DNA of 64,000 nucleotides, from positions 1-64,000 of the forward strand of contig CAXIWQ010000247.1 in NCBI GenBank assembly GCA_964036275.1, in the 5' to 3' direction. Source of the DNA: Litoditis marina. Taxonomy: Eukaryota > Nematoda > Chromadorea > Rhabditida > Rhabditidae. The first letter of the stretch is position 1. The number at the start of each line of letters is the position of its first letter. A program made the position numbers and the translations under genes. Under the pieces are notes generated by a model, which did no database searches, was not told where the DNA came from, and saw only the letters and a list, made by a program, of their open reading frames with translations. Positions 1 to 8,640 of the stretch are shown here, in pieces.

Positions 1-69
1 GAAATTTCGGAGATACTCCACATGAAAGCCTGTATTCTGAAGACAAATGTTTCCATCGAGCGCTTTTTG

Positions 70-85
70 CCGGAAACGTTTCCGG
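70..85 (+). other. 16-base perfect palindrome CCGGAAACGTTTCCGG (representative)
   Basis: Found once per A unit, about 230-250 bases from the 5' end, followed within ~200 bases by further TTCCGGAA-like motifs. Altered in units 10, 17 and 32. In the diverged B units the same spot reads CGGAAAAATTTCCG, still an inverted repeat, so the symmetry survives sequence drift. Confidence 0.8.
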
Positions 86-1009
86 AAACAGTTACATGAA
101 TTAGAAAAAAATACAATTTTTTGCTACTTTCATTCCTCATACCGCCCATGTTGATGATATGACCTTAAAATTTTTGGCTGGTTGAACTCTCCAGAAGTCC
201 CTTCTTTTGGCTCAATATCGTGGAAAATTTCGCAACATCCTCCGGATTTGAGAAATTTCCGGAACATTTTGAGATTTCCGAACTGTTTTAAAATGGTCCT
301 CATCTGTTCATATTGCGGCACAAGATGTGTCATGACCTACTGAGTATATATTTGGGATATGAAAGATCAGAGATCAAGTATCGATTTTTGCTGATCTCCG
401 TTATGAAACGTAGTACCTCATAAATGAGGCTACAAAAGAAGGTTCCCATGAACTATATGTCTTCTAATTCCTACAGTGTATAGAGTTGATTGTCAGGTAC
501 TCTACTTTATAAGCAATACACATTATATCATATAATGGGTGTTCTGTGAGCGTTGATAAAAATCAACAAAAAAATTCATTCATTTTGGTGGGGCATATCT
601 TCAAAATGTGATTGAATCTCTGAGATTTGTGTATAGGATGCGCATAAATAATTAAAACAATTTGTATGTAACAGATTTTCGAATTTCCCGAAAATAATTT
701 TTTAAGACGGTTTTTAGAAAAAAGTGAAACAGCCAAACTCATGCAGTATGACCCAAATTTCGTCCATAGACGGAGGGTAGAAGACCGGCAAATATTGTGA
801 AAAATTAAGCAAAACCATTCAGCAGTTCTCGAGTTATTCAAGTTTCAAAAGTTCAACCCGTACTATATACGGCGCAAATAGGCTCACTTTTAAGCTACCT
901 CGGACTTAACATTTTCCCACGCCTCTCCTGACCGTCTAAATGATCGGATCGACTTGAAACTTATAGGACAGGACCAGTATTGGATAAAAATTGTACTGCC
1001 AGAGCATTA

Positions 1010-1022
1010 AGGTCAAAGGTCA
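1010..1022 (+). promoter_or_regulatory. DR1 nuclear-receptor-like motif (representative)
   Basis: AGGTCA, one spacer base A, AGGTCA, the textbook DR1 bound by HNF4/RXR-class nuclear receptors. Perfect copies start at 1010, 6515, 11333, 13153, 14963, 16778, 20396, 24683, 26503, 28328, 30163, 31978, 35487, 38133, 39965, 43602, 45422, 47231, 49042, 50848, 52655, 54455, 56291, 58095 and 63209. Seven A units have it with one or two changes. Binding is not shown. Confidence 0.5.
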
Positions 1023-1213
1023 ACTATTGATTTTTTTAGCGCATTAAATATGATTTTGGCCTAAAATTGCTATGAAAATAGATGTAACTTCAAATTTAGT
1101 GTCATTGTATTCCACTACTCATGAACAACTCAAAAAATTAAACACGGGATACATCGGAGCAAACTGAACCAAGTTACAGTAGTTTTAAGTTTCAAGATCA
1201 AACCATCAATTGA

Positions 1214-1221
1214 TGACGTCA
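1214..1221. promoter_or_regulatory. CRE palindrome TGACGTCA (representative)
   Basis: Perfect CREB/ATF-type site, overlapping the palindrome ATCAATTGAT in A units. Copies start at 1214, 3042, 4798 (B), 6719, 8474 (B), 9978 (B), 11537, 13357, 15167, 16982, 18791, 20600, 23068, 24887, 26707, 28533, 30367, 32182, 33999, 35689, 38337, 40169, 41991, 43806, 45626, 47435, 49245, 51050, 52859, 54660, 56495, 58299, 60120, 61912 and 63413. No A or B unit that reaches this region lacks it. Confidence 0.55.
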
Positions 1222-2305
1222 CATACCAAGCATTTCACTAGCAAAAAAGTTAAGTTCTTTTTAATAGTTCCTCTTGGGCTCCAAGCTACTTCAAACCGTA
1301 GATCATACTCATAGGTGAAGACTATATGAATTCTAAGTAACGACGAGTAATATTCAGAATGTCAGAAGACGTCAGAAATGAACTTCGTTCAAACTTTCTG
1401 AAACTCTCAGAACAAGTAGGAAATAGTCCAAAAATGTTACGACTGCATTGTTTCACGAAGTGACGATCACGTTAGATAAGATTCAGAAGGCCAGAAGACG
1501 TCAAGTCGTCAAACTATTCGAAGCTGTTTGAAACGTTCAAAAAAAAGTAAAAAACGTGACAACAACTGTAAGTAAAGTTGCAAAACATAGCTAACATGCA
1601 CGCTAGACGGGCACGCGGCGTGAGCCGCGTGACCGGCTAGTCACCACCCTATACATAATCGTGTAAACTGACGTAACGGTACGGTACGTAACGGTACGGT
1701 CGCCTGTTGAACGATCAGCACTAACCAGCATGACCATCAATTGTGTCACTAAAATCTAAGGTAGTGGTGTCTAAGGAAAATCAATGCTATCGATTTATTG
1801 ATTTTTTAAGGCCCTAAGTAGGAGAGTGAAATTTCAGAGATATTCCATATGAAAGCCTGTATTCTGAAGACAAATGTTTCCATTGAGCGCTTTTTGCCGG
1901 AAACGTTTCCGGAAACAGTTACATGAATTAGAAAAATGTACACATTTTTGCTATTTTCATTCCTCATACCGCGTATGTTGTAGATATGACCCTGAAATTT
2001 CTGGCTGGTTGAACTCTTCAGACGTCCCTTCTTTTGGCTCAATATCGTGGAAAATTTCGCAACATCCTCCGGATTTGAGAAATTTCCGGAACATTTTGAG
2101 ATTTCCCAACTGTTTTAAAATGGTCCTCATCTGTTAATATTGTGACACAAGATGTGTCATGACCTACTGAGTATACATTCGCAGTATGAGAGATCAAAGA
2201 TCGAGTATCGATTTTTGATGATCTCCGTTATGAAACATAGTACCTCATAAATGAGGCTACAAAATAAGGTTCCCATCAATTATATGTCTTCATATTTCTA
2301 TACTG

Positions 2306-2338
2306 TATAGAGTTGATTGTCAGGTACTCAACTCTATA
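2306..2338 (+). other. Mid-unit hairpin, 11-bp perfect arms
   Basis: TATAGAGTTGA, 11-base loop, TCAACTCTATA. In other A units the right arm usually reads TCAACTTTATA or TCAACTTCATA, so the stem persists with one or two mismatches or G-T pairs. B units lack it. Confidence 0.6.
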
Positions 2339-3400
2339 AGCAATAAACATTCTATCATATGATGGATGTTCTGTAAGCGTCGATAAAATTGAACAAAAAT
2401 TTTCATTCATTTTGGTGGGGCACATGTTCAAAATGTGATTGAATCTCTGAGATTTGTGTATAAGATGCGCATAAAAAATTAAAACAATTTGTATGTGACA
2501 GATTTTTGAATTTCTCAAAAATAATTTTTTAAGACGTTTTTTTAGAAAAAAATGAAACAGCCAAACTCATGCAGTATGACCCAAATTTTGTCCATAGACG
2601 AAGGTCAATAGACCGGCAAATATTGTGAAAAATTGAGCAAAACCATTCAGCCGTTCTCGAGTTATTCAAGTTTTAAAAGTCCAACCCGTACTATATACGG
2701 CGCAAATAGGCTCACTTTTAAGCTACCTCGGACTCAACATTTTCCCACGCCTCTCCTGACCGTCTAAATGATTGGAAAGACTTGAAACTCATAGGACAGG
2801 ACCAGTATTGGATAAAAATTGTACTGCCAGAACATTAAGGTCAAAGGTCGATTATTGATTTTTTTAGCGCATTAAATATGATTTTGACCTAAAATCGTTG
2901 TGAAGATAGATGTAGTTTCAAATTTAGTGGCGTTGTATTCCACTACTCATGAACAACTCAAAAAATCAAACACAGGATACATCGGAGCAAAATGAACCAA
3001 GTTACAGTAGTTATAAGTTTCAAGATCAAACCATCAATTGATGACGTCACATACCAAGCATTTCACTAGCAAAAAAGTCAAGTTCTTTCGAATAACTTCT
3101 TTCAGGCTTCTAACGATCGCAACACGTAATGTATAGTCATAAGTGAAGATTATATGAATTCTAAGTAACGACGAGTAATATTCAGAATATCAGAAGACGT
3201 CAAATACAAACACGGCCATAGAGTATGGAAACTCTCAGAACAAGTACCATTAGTGACAACAATGTCATGACGACAATGTTTCACGATGTAACGTCAACGA
3301 CACATAGGAATCTGAAGGCCAGAAGACGTCACAACCCAAGTTGTCATGGAACCAAAAAAGTTAATCTAAATAACTTGAAATGACTACACGCGTGGGGGGT

Positions 3401-3419
3401 CTGGGGGGTCTCCCCCCAG
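3401..3419 (+). other. G6/C6 hairpin next to the terminal palindrome (arm T2)
   Basis: CTGGGGGG, loop TCT, CCCCCCAG: eight perfect pairs directly upstream of the terminal palindrome, with a further GGGGGG run 9 bases upstream. Present in all T2 arms that reach their end (for example near 5265, 7080, 17345, 42350, 63775), absent from T1 arms. It could act as a second structural stop for a polymerase or helicase; that is inference. Confidence 0.8.
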
Positions 3420-3457
3420 CTAGACGGGCACGCGGCGTGAGCCGCGTGACCGGCTAG
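3420..3457 (+). other. Terminal 38-base palindrome with CTAG end (representative)
   Basis: Arms of 17 bases starting and ending in CTAG pair with two mismatches around a GTGA loop; the core CACGCGGC / GCCGCGTG is perfect. Almost every complete A unit ends in it, e.g. 1603-1640, 5282-5319, 13737-13774, 15555-15592, 28921-28958, 58685-58722. Variants: GAGA loop (unit 21), GTAA loop (unit 37), 2-base insertion (unit 19). In the Helitron reading this is the 3' terminator hairpin plus CTRR. Confidence 0.85.
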
Positions 3458-3480
3458 TTACCACCCTATAGATAATCGTG

Positions 3481-3825
3481 CTATGTCCCATAACGTGGGA
3501 CCTCATGACATGATCACAAGATGCTCAATACGCTAAACCATGACAATGACTCCAAAGCGTTGCTTTGCGCTTTTTTAGTTCGAAATATTTACAATTAGAT
3601 TTTTAATGATCAAAAAACGATTTTCAAAACTCGCTTATTTCACACTTTTCACCTATTCAACGTGTACGGATCTTCTACATCGGCGTTTGAGACAGAGTAC
3701 TAAAATTTCCCTACTTGAATACAAATTCCCCTAAACTGCTACGTGTCGATGAATAAAGTTACTCTACCCCCGGGGAAATCTCGGTTTCTGGAAAAAAAAC
3801 TGTCTTTCCGGCGGAGAGCCCAACC
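3481..3825 (+). other. B-only insert near the 5' end
   Basis: Unrelated to any A sequence here. It holds the hairpin GTCCCA-TAACG-TGGGAC (3485-3501) and a second one, AAAGC-GTT-GCTTT (3554-3566), followed by GCGC and a T run. Same content at about 7158-7502 and 8663-9006. No open frame of note. Confidence 0.75.
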
Positions 3826-4655
3826 ATTATGACCAAAAATTGTGTCACCAAAATATAAGGTCGCCGTGTCCAAGGATTAGTCAAAATATTGATTTATTGA
3901 TTTTTTATGATCTCAAATATGGGAACAAAATTTCAGAGTTATTTTCACAGAATGATCTACTATCAAATCTAAGACTTTCTGTCGAGGCGTTTTTGCCGGA
4001 AAAATTTCCGCAAACAGTTACATCAATTACAAAAAAGTGTATTTCTCAGTTTTGCTTCGTTTTTTACACCGCCTACGTTGATGATACGGCTGTCAAACTT
4101 CGATCCAGGAGAATAAGTCAAAACGCTCACACATCCCTCACAGAGCAAAAGCTGTCCGGTTCTAAAGGGGGAAGGAAGGTGAGATTTCCGGAACTGAACG
4201 GAATTTCCGAACTGTTTGAAAATGGTCCTGACTCGATCAAATTGTGGCAAAAGGTGTGTCATGAACAACTGAGTATACTTTGGCAATATGAAAGATCAAA
4301 GATCAAGTATCGATTTTTAGTGATCTCTATAATGAAACATTGTACCTCTAAAATGGTGCTACAAAATAGGGTTCTCATTAGTCGTTCCGCTTCTAATTGT
4401 AAGATAGGATAGATTCGTTAGTAAGGTGTTTAGATTTGTTAGCAAACACAATTCATCTTCAATGACAAGTTCACTGTAAGCGTTTGTAATCATCAACAAA
4501 AAATTTCATTCATTTCGGTGGGGCACATGTTCAAAATATGATTACATCTCTGAGATTTGTGCATAAGATGCGCATGAAGAATTGAAACAGTTTGTATGTG
4601 ACAGATTTTTGAATTTCTCAAAAATAATTTTTTAAGACCGTTTTTTAAAAAAACA

Positions 4656-4964
4656 GTAGATATCGGGTAAGTACGTAAATCAACTGTTTGTCAATAATAT
4701 GGTTTACTTATATTTTTGCCAATATCAAGTAAGTATTCTCAATACAATTCTACAATGAAAACACCGATTTTTACAACTTGTGTTTTTCATTCTCTGATGA
4801 CGTCATCAAACAGTTGGAAAATCGAAAAAATTGCATAACTCTAAGAAGCATTTAGCTATTATAACCAAACTTGGTAAGTAACTTTCTACTCTGGATCTCC
4901 AACTTTTCATCGAAACACGAGACAGATTGCTTCACGGGAAAGTGGTTTTTCTGACCTTTGGCAT
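4656..4964 (+). other. B-only 3' tail ending GGCAT
   Basis: Replaces the right half of the A unit: no DR1, no CTAG palindrome. It carries GATGACGTCATC (4796-4807), a 12-base palindrome containing the CRE, and repeated GGTAAGTA motifs (near 4666 and 4872). The tail could be flanking DNA captured when the 3' end was bypassed; this is inference. Confidence 0.7.
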
Positions 4965-5319
4965 TCACCACCCTATACATAACTCGACTAACTGACGGGA
5001 CGAAGTGAAGATTATATGAATTCTAAGTAACGACGAGTAATATTCAGAATATCAGAAGACGTCAAATACAAACACGGCCATAGAGTATGGAAACTCTTAG
5101 AACAAGTACCATTAGTGACAACAATGTTATGACGACAATGTTTCACGATGTAACGTCAACGACACATAGGATTCTGAAGGCCAGAAGACGTCACAACCCA
5201 AGTTGTCATGGAACCAAAAAAGTTAATCTAAATAACTTGAAATGACTACACGCGTGGGGGGTCTGGGGGGTCTCCCCCCAGCTAGACGGGCACGCGGCGT
5301 GAGCCGCGTGACCGGCTAG
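4965..5319 (+). repeat. 355 bp mini-unit keeping only the two A ends
   Basis: Begins with an intact 5' end (TCACCACCCTATACATAACT), runs ~38 bases to about 5002, then jumps straight to the T2 3' arm starting at AAGTGAAGATTATATG. It ends with the G6/C6 hairpin and the full terminal palindrome (5282-5319). About 1.46 kb of interior is missing. It sits between B unit 1 and a full A unit. The form is that of an internally deleted non-autonomous element that keeps both termini. Confidence 0.93.
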
Positions 5320-7134
5320 TCACCACCCTATAGATAATATGACTAAATGACGGGACGGTACGGTACATAACGGGATCCACTTTTCAATGATAGCGACCTA
5401 ACAGTATGACCATCAATTATGTCACTAAAATCTAAGGTCGCGGTGTCTAAGGAAAATCAATGCTATCGATTTATTGATTTTTTAAGGCCCTAAGTTGGAC
5501 AGTGAAATTTCGGAGATACTCCACATGAAAGCCTGTATTCTGAAGCTGAATGTTTCCATCGAGCGCTTTTTGCCGGAAACGTTTCCGGAAACAGTTACAT
5601 GAATTAGAAAAAAGGACAATTTTTTGCTACTTTCATTCCTCATACCGCCCATGTTGATGATATGACCTTAAAATTTCTGGCTGGTTGAACTCTCCAGAAG
5701 TCCCTTCTATTGGCTCAATATCGTGGAAAATTTCGCAACATCCTCCGGATTTGAGAAATTTCCGGAACATTTTGAGATTTCCGAACTGTTTTAAAATGGT
5801 CCTCACCTGTTCATATTGCGGCACAAGATGTGTCATGACCTACTGAGTATACACTTGTAATATGAAAGATCAAAGATCAAGTATCGATTTTTGGTGATCT
5901 CCGTCATGAAATGTAGTACCTCATAAATGAGGCTACAAAAGAAGGTTCCCATGAACAATTTGTCTTCTTATTTTCATATTGTATAGAATTGATTGTCAGG
6001 TACTTAAATTCTTGAACAATAAAACATTATCTCATATAACAGGTGTTCTGTAAGCGTTGATAAAAATCAACAAAAAATTTCATTCATTTTGGTGGGGCAC
6101 ATGTTCAAAATGTGATTGAATCTCTGAGATTTGTGTATAAGATGCGCATAAAGAATTAAAACAGTTTGTATGTGACAGATTTTTGAATTTCTCAAAAATA
6201 TTTTTTTAAGACGTTTTTTTAGAAAAAAGTGAAACAGCCAAACTCATGCAGTATGACCCAAATTTCGTCCATAGACGAAGGTCAATAGACCGGCAAATAT
6301 TGTGAAAAATTAGGCAAAACCATTCAGCCGTTCTCGAGTTATTCAAGTTTTAAAAGTCCCACCCGTACTATATACGGCGCAAATAGGCTCACTTTTAAGC
6401 TACCTCGGACTCAACATTTTCCCACGCCTCTCCTGACCTTCTAAATGATGGGAACGACTTGAAACTCATAGGACAGGACCAGTATTGGATAAAGATTGTA
6501 CTGCCAGAACATTAAGGTCAAAGGTCAATTATTGATTTTTTTAGCGCATTAAATATGATTTTGACCTAAAATCGTTGTGAAGATAGATGTAATTTCAAAT
6601 TTAGTGGCGTTGTATTCCACTACTCATGAACAACTCAAAAAATCAAACACGGGATACATCGGAGCAAAATGAACCAAGTTACAATAGTTTTAAGTTTCAA
6701 GATCAAACCATCAATTGATGACGTCACATACCAAGCATTTCACTAGCAAAAAAGTCAAGTTCTTTCGAATAACTTCTTTCAGGCTCCTAACGATCGCAAC
6801 ACGTAATTTATAGTCATAAGTGAAGATTATATGAATTCTAAGTAACGACGAGTAATATTCAGAATATCAGAAGACGTCAAATACAAACAATGCCATAGAG
6901 TATTGAAACTCTCAGAGCAAGTACCATTAGTGACAATGATGTCATGACGACAATGTTTCACGATATAACGTCAACGACACATAGGATTCTGAGGGCCAGA
7001 AGACGTCACGATCCAAGTTGTCATGAAACCAAAAAAGTTAATCTAAACAACTTGAAATGACTACACGCGTGGGGGGTCTGGGGGGTCTCCCCCCAGCTAG
7101 ACGGGCACGCGGCGTGAGCCGCGTGACCGGCTAG
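5320..7134 (+). repeat. A unit 4, complete, arm T2
   Basis: 1,815 bp, flanked by the mini-unit and B unit 2. The cassette is of the GGATCCAC type. Perfect DR1 at 6515-6527, CRE at 6719-6726, G6/C6 hairpin and terminal palindrome at the end (palindrome 7097-7134). Its 3' arm closely resembles that of unit 1 and the mini-unit, so these neighbours probably share a recent origin. Confidence 0.95.
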
Positions 7135-8640
7135 TTACCACCCTATAGATAATCGTGCTATGTCCCATAACGTGGGACCTCATGACATGATCACAAGATG
7201 CTCAATACGCTAAACCATGACAATGACTCCAAAGCGTTGCTTTGCGCTTTTTTAGTTCGAAATATTTACAATTAGATTTTTAATGATCAAAAAACGATTT
7301 TCAAAACTCGCTTATTTCACACTTTTCACCTATTCAACGTGTACGGATCTTCTACATCGGCGTTTGAGACAGAGTACTAAAATTTCCCTACTTGAATACA
7401 AATTCCCCTAAACTGCTACGTGTCGATGAATAAAGTTACTCTACCCCCGGGGAAATCTCGGTTTCTGGAAAAAAAACTGTCTTTCCGGCGGAGAGCCCAA
7501 CCATTATGACCAAAAATTGTGTCACCAAAATATAAGGTCGCCGTGTCCAAGGATTAGTCAAAATATTGATTTATTGATTTTTTATGATCTCAAATATGGG
7601 AACAAAATTTCAGAGTTATTTTCACAGAATGATCTACTATCAAATCTAAGACTTTCTGTCGAGGCGTTTTTGCCGGAAAAATTTCCGCAAACAGTTACAT
7701 CAATTACAAAAAAGTGTATTTCTCAGTTTTTTTCGTTTCTTATACCGCCTACGTTGATGATATGGTTGTCAAACTTCGATCCATGAGAATAAGTCGAGAC
7801 ACTCACACATCCCCCACAAAGAGAAAGCTATCCGGTTTTGAAGGGGGAAGGAAGGTGAGATTTCCGGAACTGAACGGAATTTCCGAACTGTTTGAAAATG
7901 GTCCTGACTCGATCAAATTGTGGCAAAAGGTGTGTCATGACCAACTGAGTATACTTTGGCAATATGAAAGATCAAAGATCAAGTATCGATTTTTAGTGAT
8001 CTCTATAATGAAACATTGTACCTCAAAAATGGTGCTACAAAATAGGGTTATCATTAGTCGTTCCGTTCTCAATTGTAAGATAAGATAGACTCAATAGTAA
8101 GGTGTTCAGATTTGTAAGCAAATACATTTCATCTTCCATGACAAGTCCCCTGTAAGCGTTTATAATCATCAACAAAACATTTCATTCATTTCGGTGGGGC
8201 ACATGTTCAAAATGTGATTACATCTCTGAGATTTGTGTATAAGATGCGCATAAAGAATTGAAACAGTTTGTATGTGACAGATTTTTGAATTTCTCAAAAA
8301 TAATTTTTTAAGACGTTTTTTTAGAAAAAAAGTAGATATCGGGTAAGTACGTAAATCAACTGTTTGTCAATAATATAGTTTACTTATATTTTTGCCAGTA
8401 TCAAGTAAGTATTCTCAATACAATTCTACAATGAAAACACCGATTTTTACAACTTGTGTTTTTCATTTTCTGATGACGTCATCAAACAGTTGGAAAATCG
8501 AAAAAATTGCATAACTCTAAGAAGCATTTAGCTATTATAACCAAACTTGGTAAGTAACTTTCTACTCTGGATCTCCAACTTTTCATCGAAACACGAGACA
8601 GATTGCTTCACGGGAAAGTGGTTTTTCTGACCTTTGGCAT
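7135..8640 (+). repeat. B unit 2
   Basis: About 1,506 bp; the T at the junction with B unit 3 could belong to either. Same plan as B unit 1. It is followed directly by a near-identical copy. Relative to B unit 1, a run-length change near 7728 breaks the long open frame into two overlapping pieces. CRE at 8474-8481 inside the 12-base palindrome GATGACGTCATC. Confidence 0.93.

Larger units (their letters stand above)
1..1640 (+). repeat. A unit 0, 5' end outside window, arm T1
   Basis: Enters the window just before the block that contains the palindrome CCGGAAACGTTTCCGG (70-85). A perfect DR1 lies at 1010-1022 and a CRE at 1214-1221. The 3' arm is T1 (protein-free, with the motif GAACTTCGTTCAAACTTTCTG near 1380-1400), and the terminal palindrome is 1603-1640. 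Confidence 0.93.
1641..3457 (+). repeat. A unit 1, complete, arm T2
   Basis: 1,817 bp. The 5' cassette after the ACGGT run reads GTCGCCTGTTGAACGATCAG, a variant not seen in any other unit. It has the best copy of the mid-unit hairpin (11-bp arms, 2306-2338). The DR1 at 2838 has lost its last base (AGGTCG). The G6/C6 hairpin is 3401-3419 and the terminal palindrome 3420-3457. The next unit is a B unit joined as CTAG|TTACC. Confidence 0.95.
3458..4964 (+). repeat. B unit 1 (diverged subfamily)
   Basis: 1,507 bp. The first ~23 bases match A ends (TTACCACCCTATAGATAATC). About 350 bases of B-only sequence follow (to ~3825), then ~830 bases clearly homologous to the left half of A but strongly diverged, then a ~310-base B-only tail (from ~4656) ending GGCAT with no CTAG hairpin. 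It has a 190-codon open frame at 3840-4412 that shifts frame in the other two B copies, so it is probably not a gene. It differs by scattered substitutions from B2 and B3. Confidence 0.93.

Noticed and set aside
61..90. Terminal inverted repeats of a cut-and-paste transposon based on the CCGGAAAC palindrome.
   Set aside because: The palindrome is internal and single; unit ends TCACC and GGCTAG are not inverted copies of each other and no target duplication is present.
130..333. A minus-strand frame of about 67 codons that recurs in most A units (starting MTHLV, ending GRYEE), and a plus-strand frame of up to 98-115 codons over the same DNA.
   Set aside because: Recurs because the DNA recurs. 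Variants change residues freely (P/S, K/M, C/S, K/I), some copies are frameshifted, both strands are open in the same place, and no known domain is recognisable.
1840..1930. tRNA or Pol III promoter (A/B box) to make the unit a SINE.
   Set aside because: No convincing B box (GGTTCRANNCC) and no A-rich or other SINE-like 3' end was found by eye.
3401..3457. Rho-independent type terminator or transcription stop.
   Set aside because: Hairpins lack a following T run, and the context is a eukaryotic-looking satellite. A replication/transposition end is the better reading.
3840..4412. 190-codon plus-strand frame in B unit 1, containing the residues YVDD, which recall the reverse-transcriptase active-site box.
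   Set aside because: The frame is broken by a shift in both other B units, no other RT motif is present, and the homologous A segment has no matching frame. YVDD is most likely chance.
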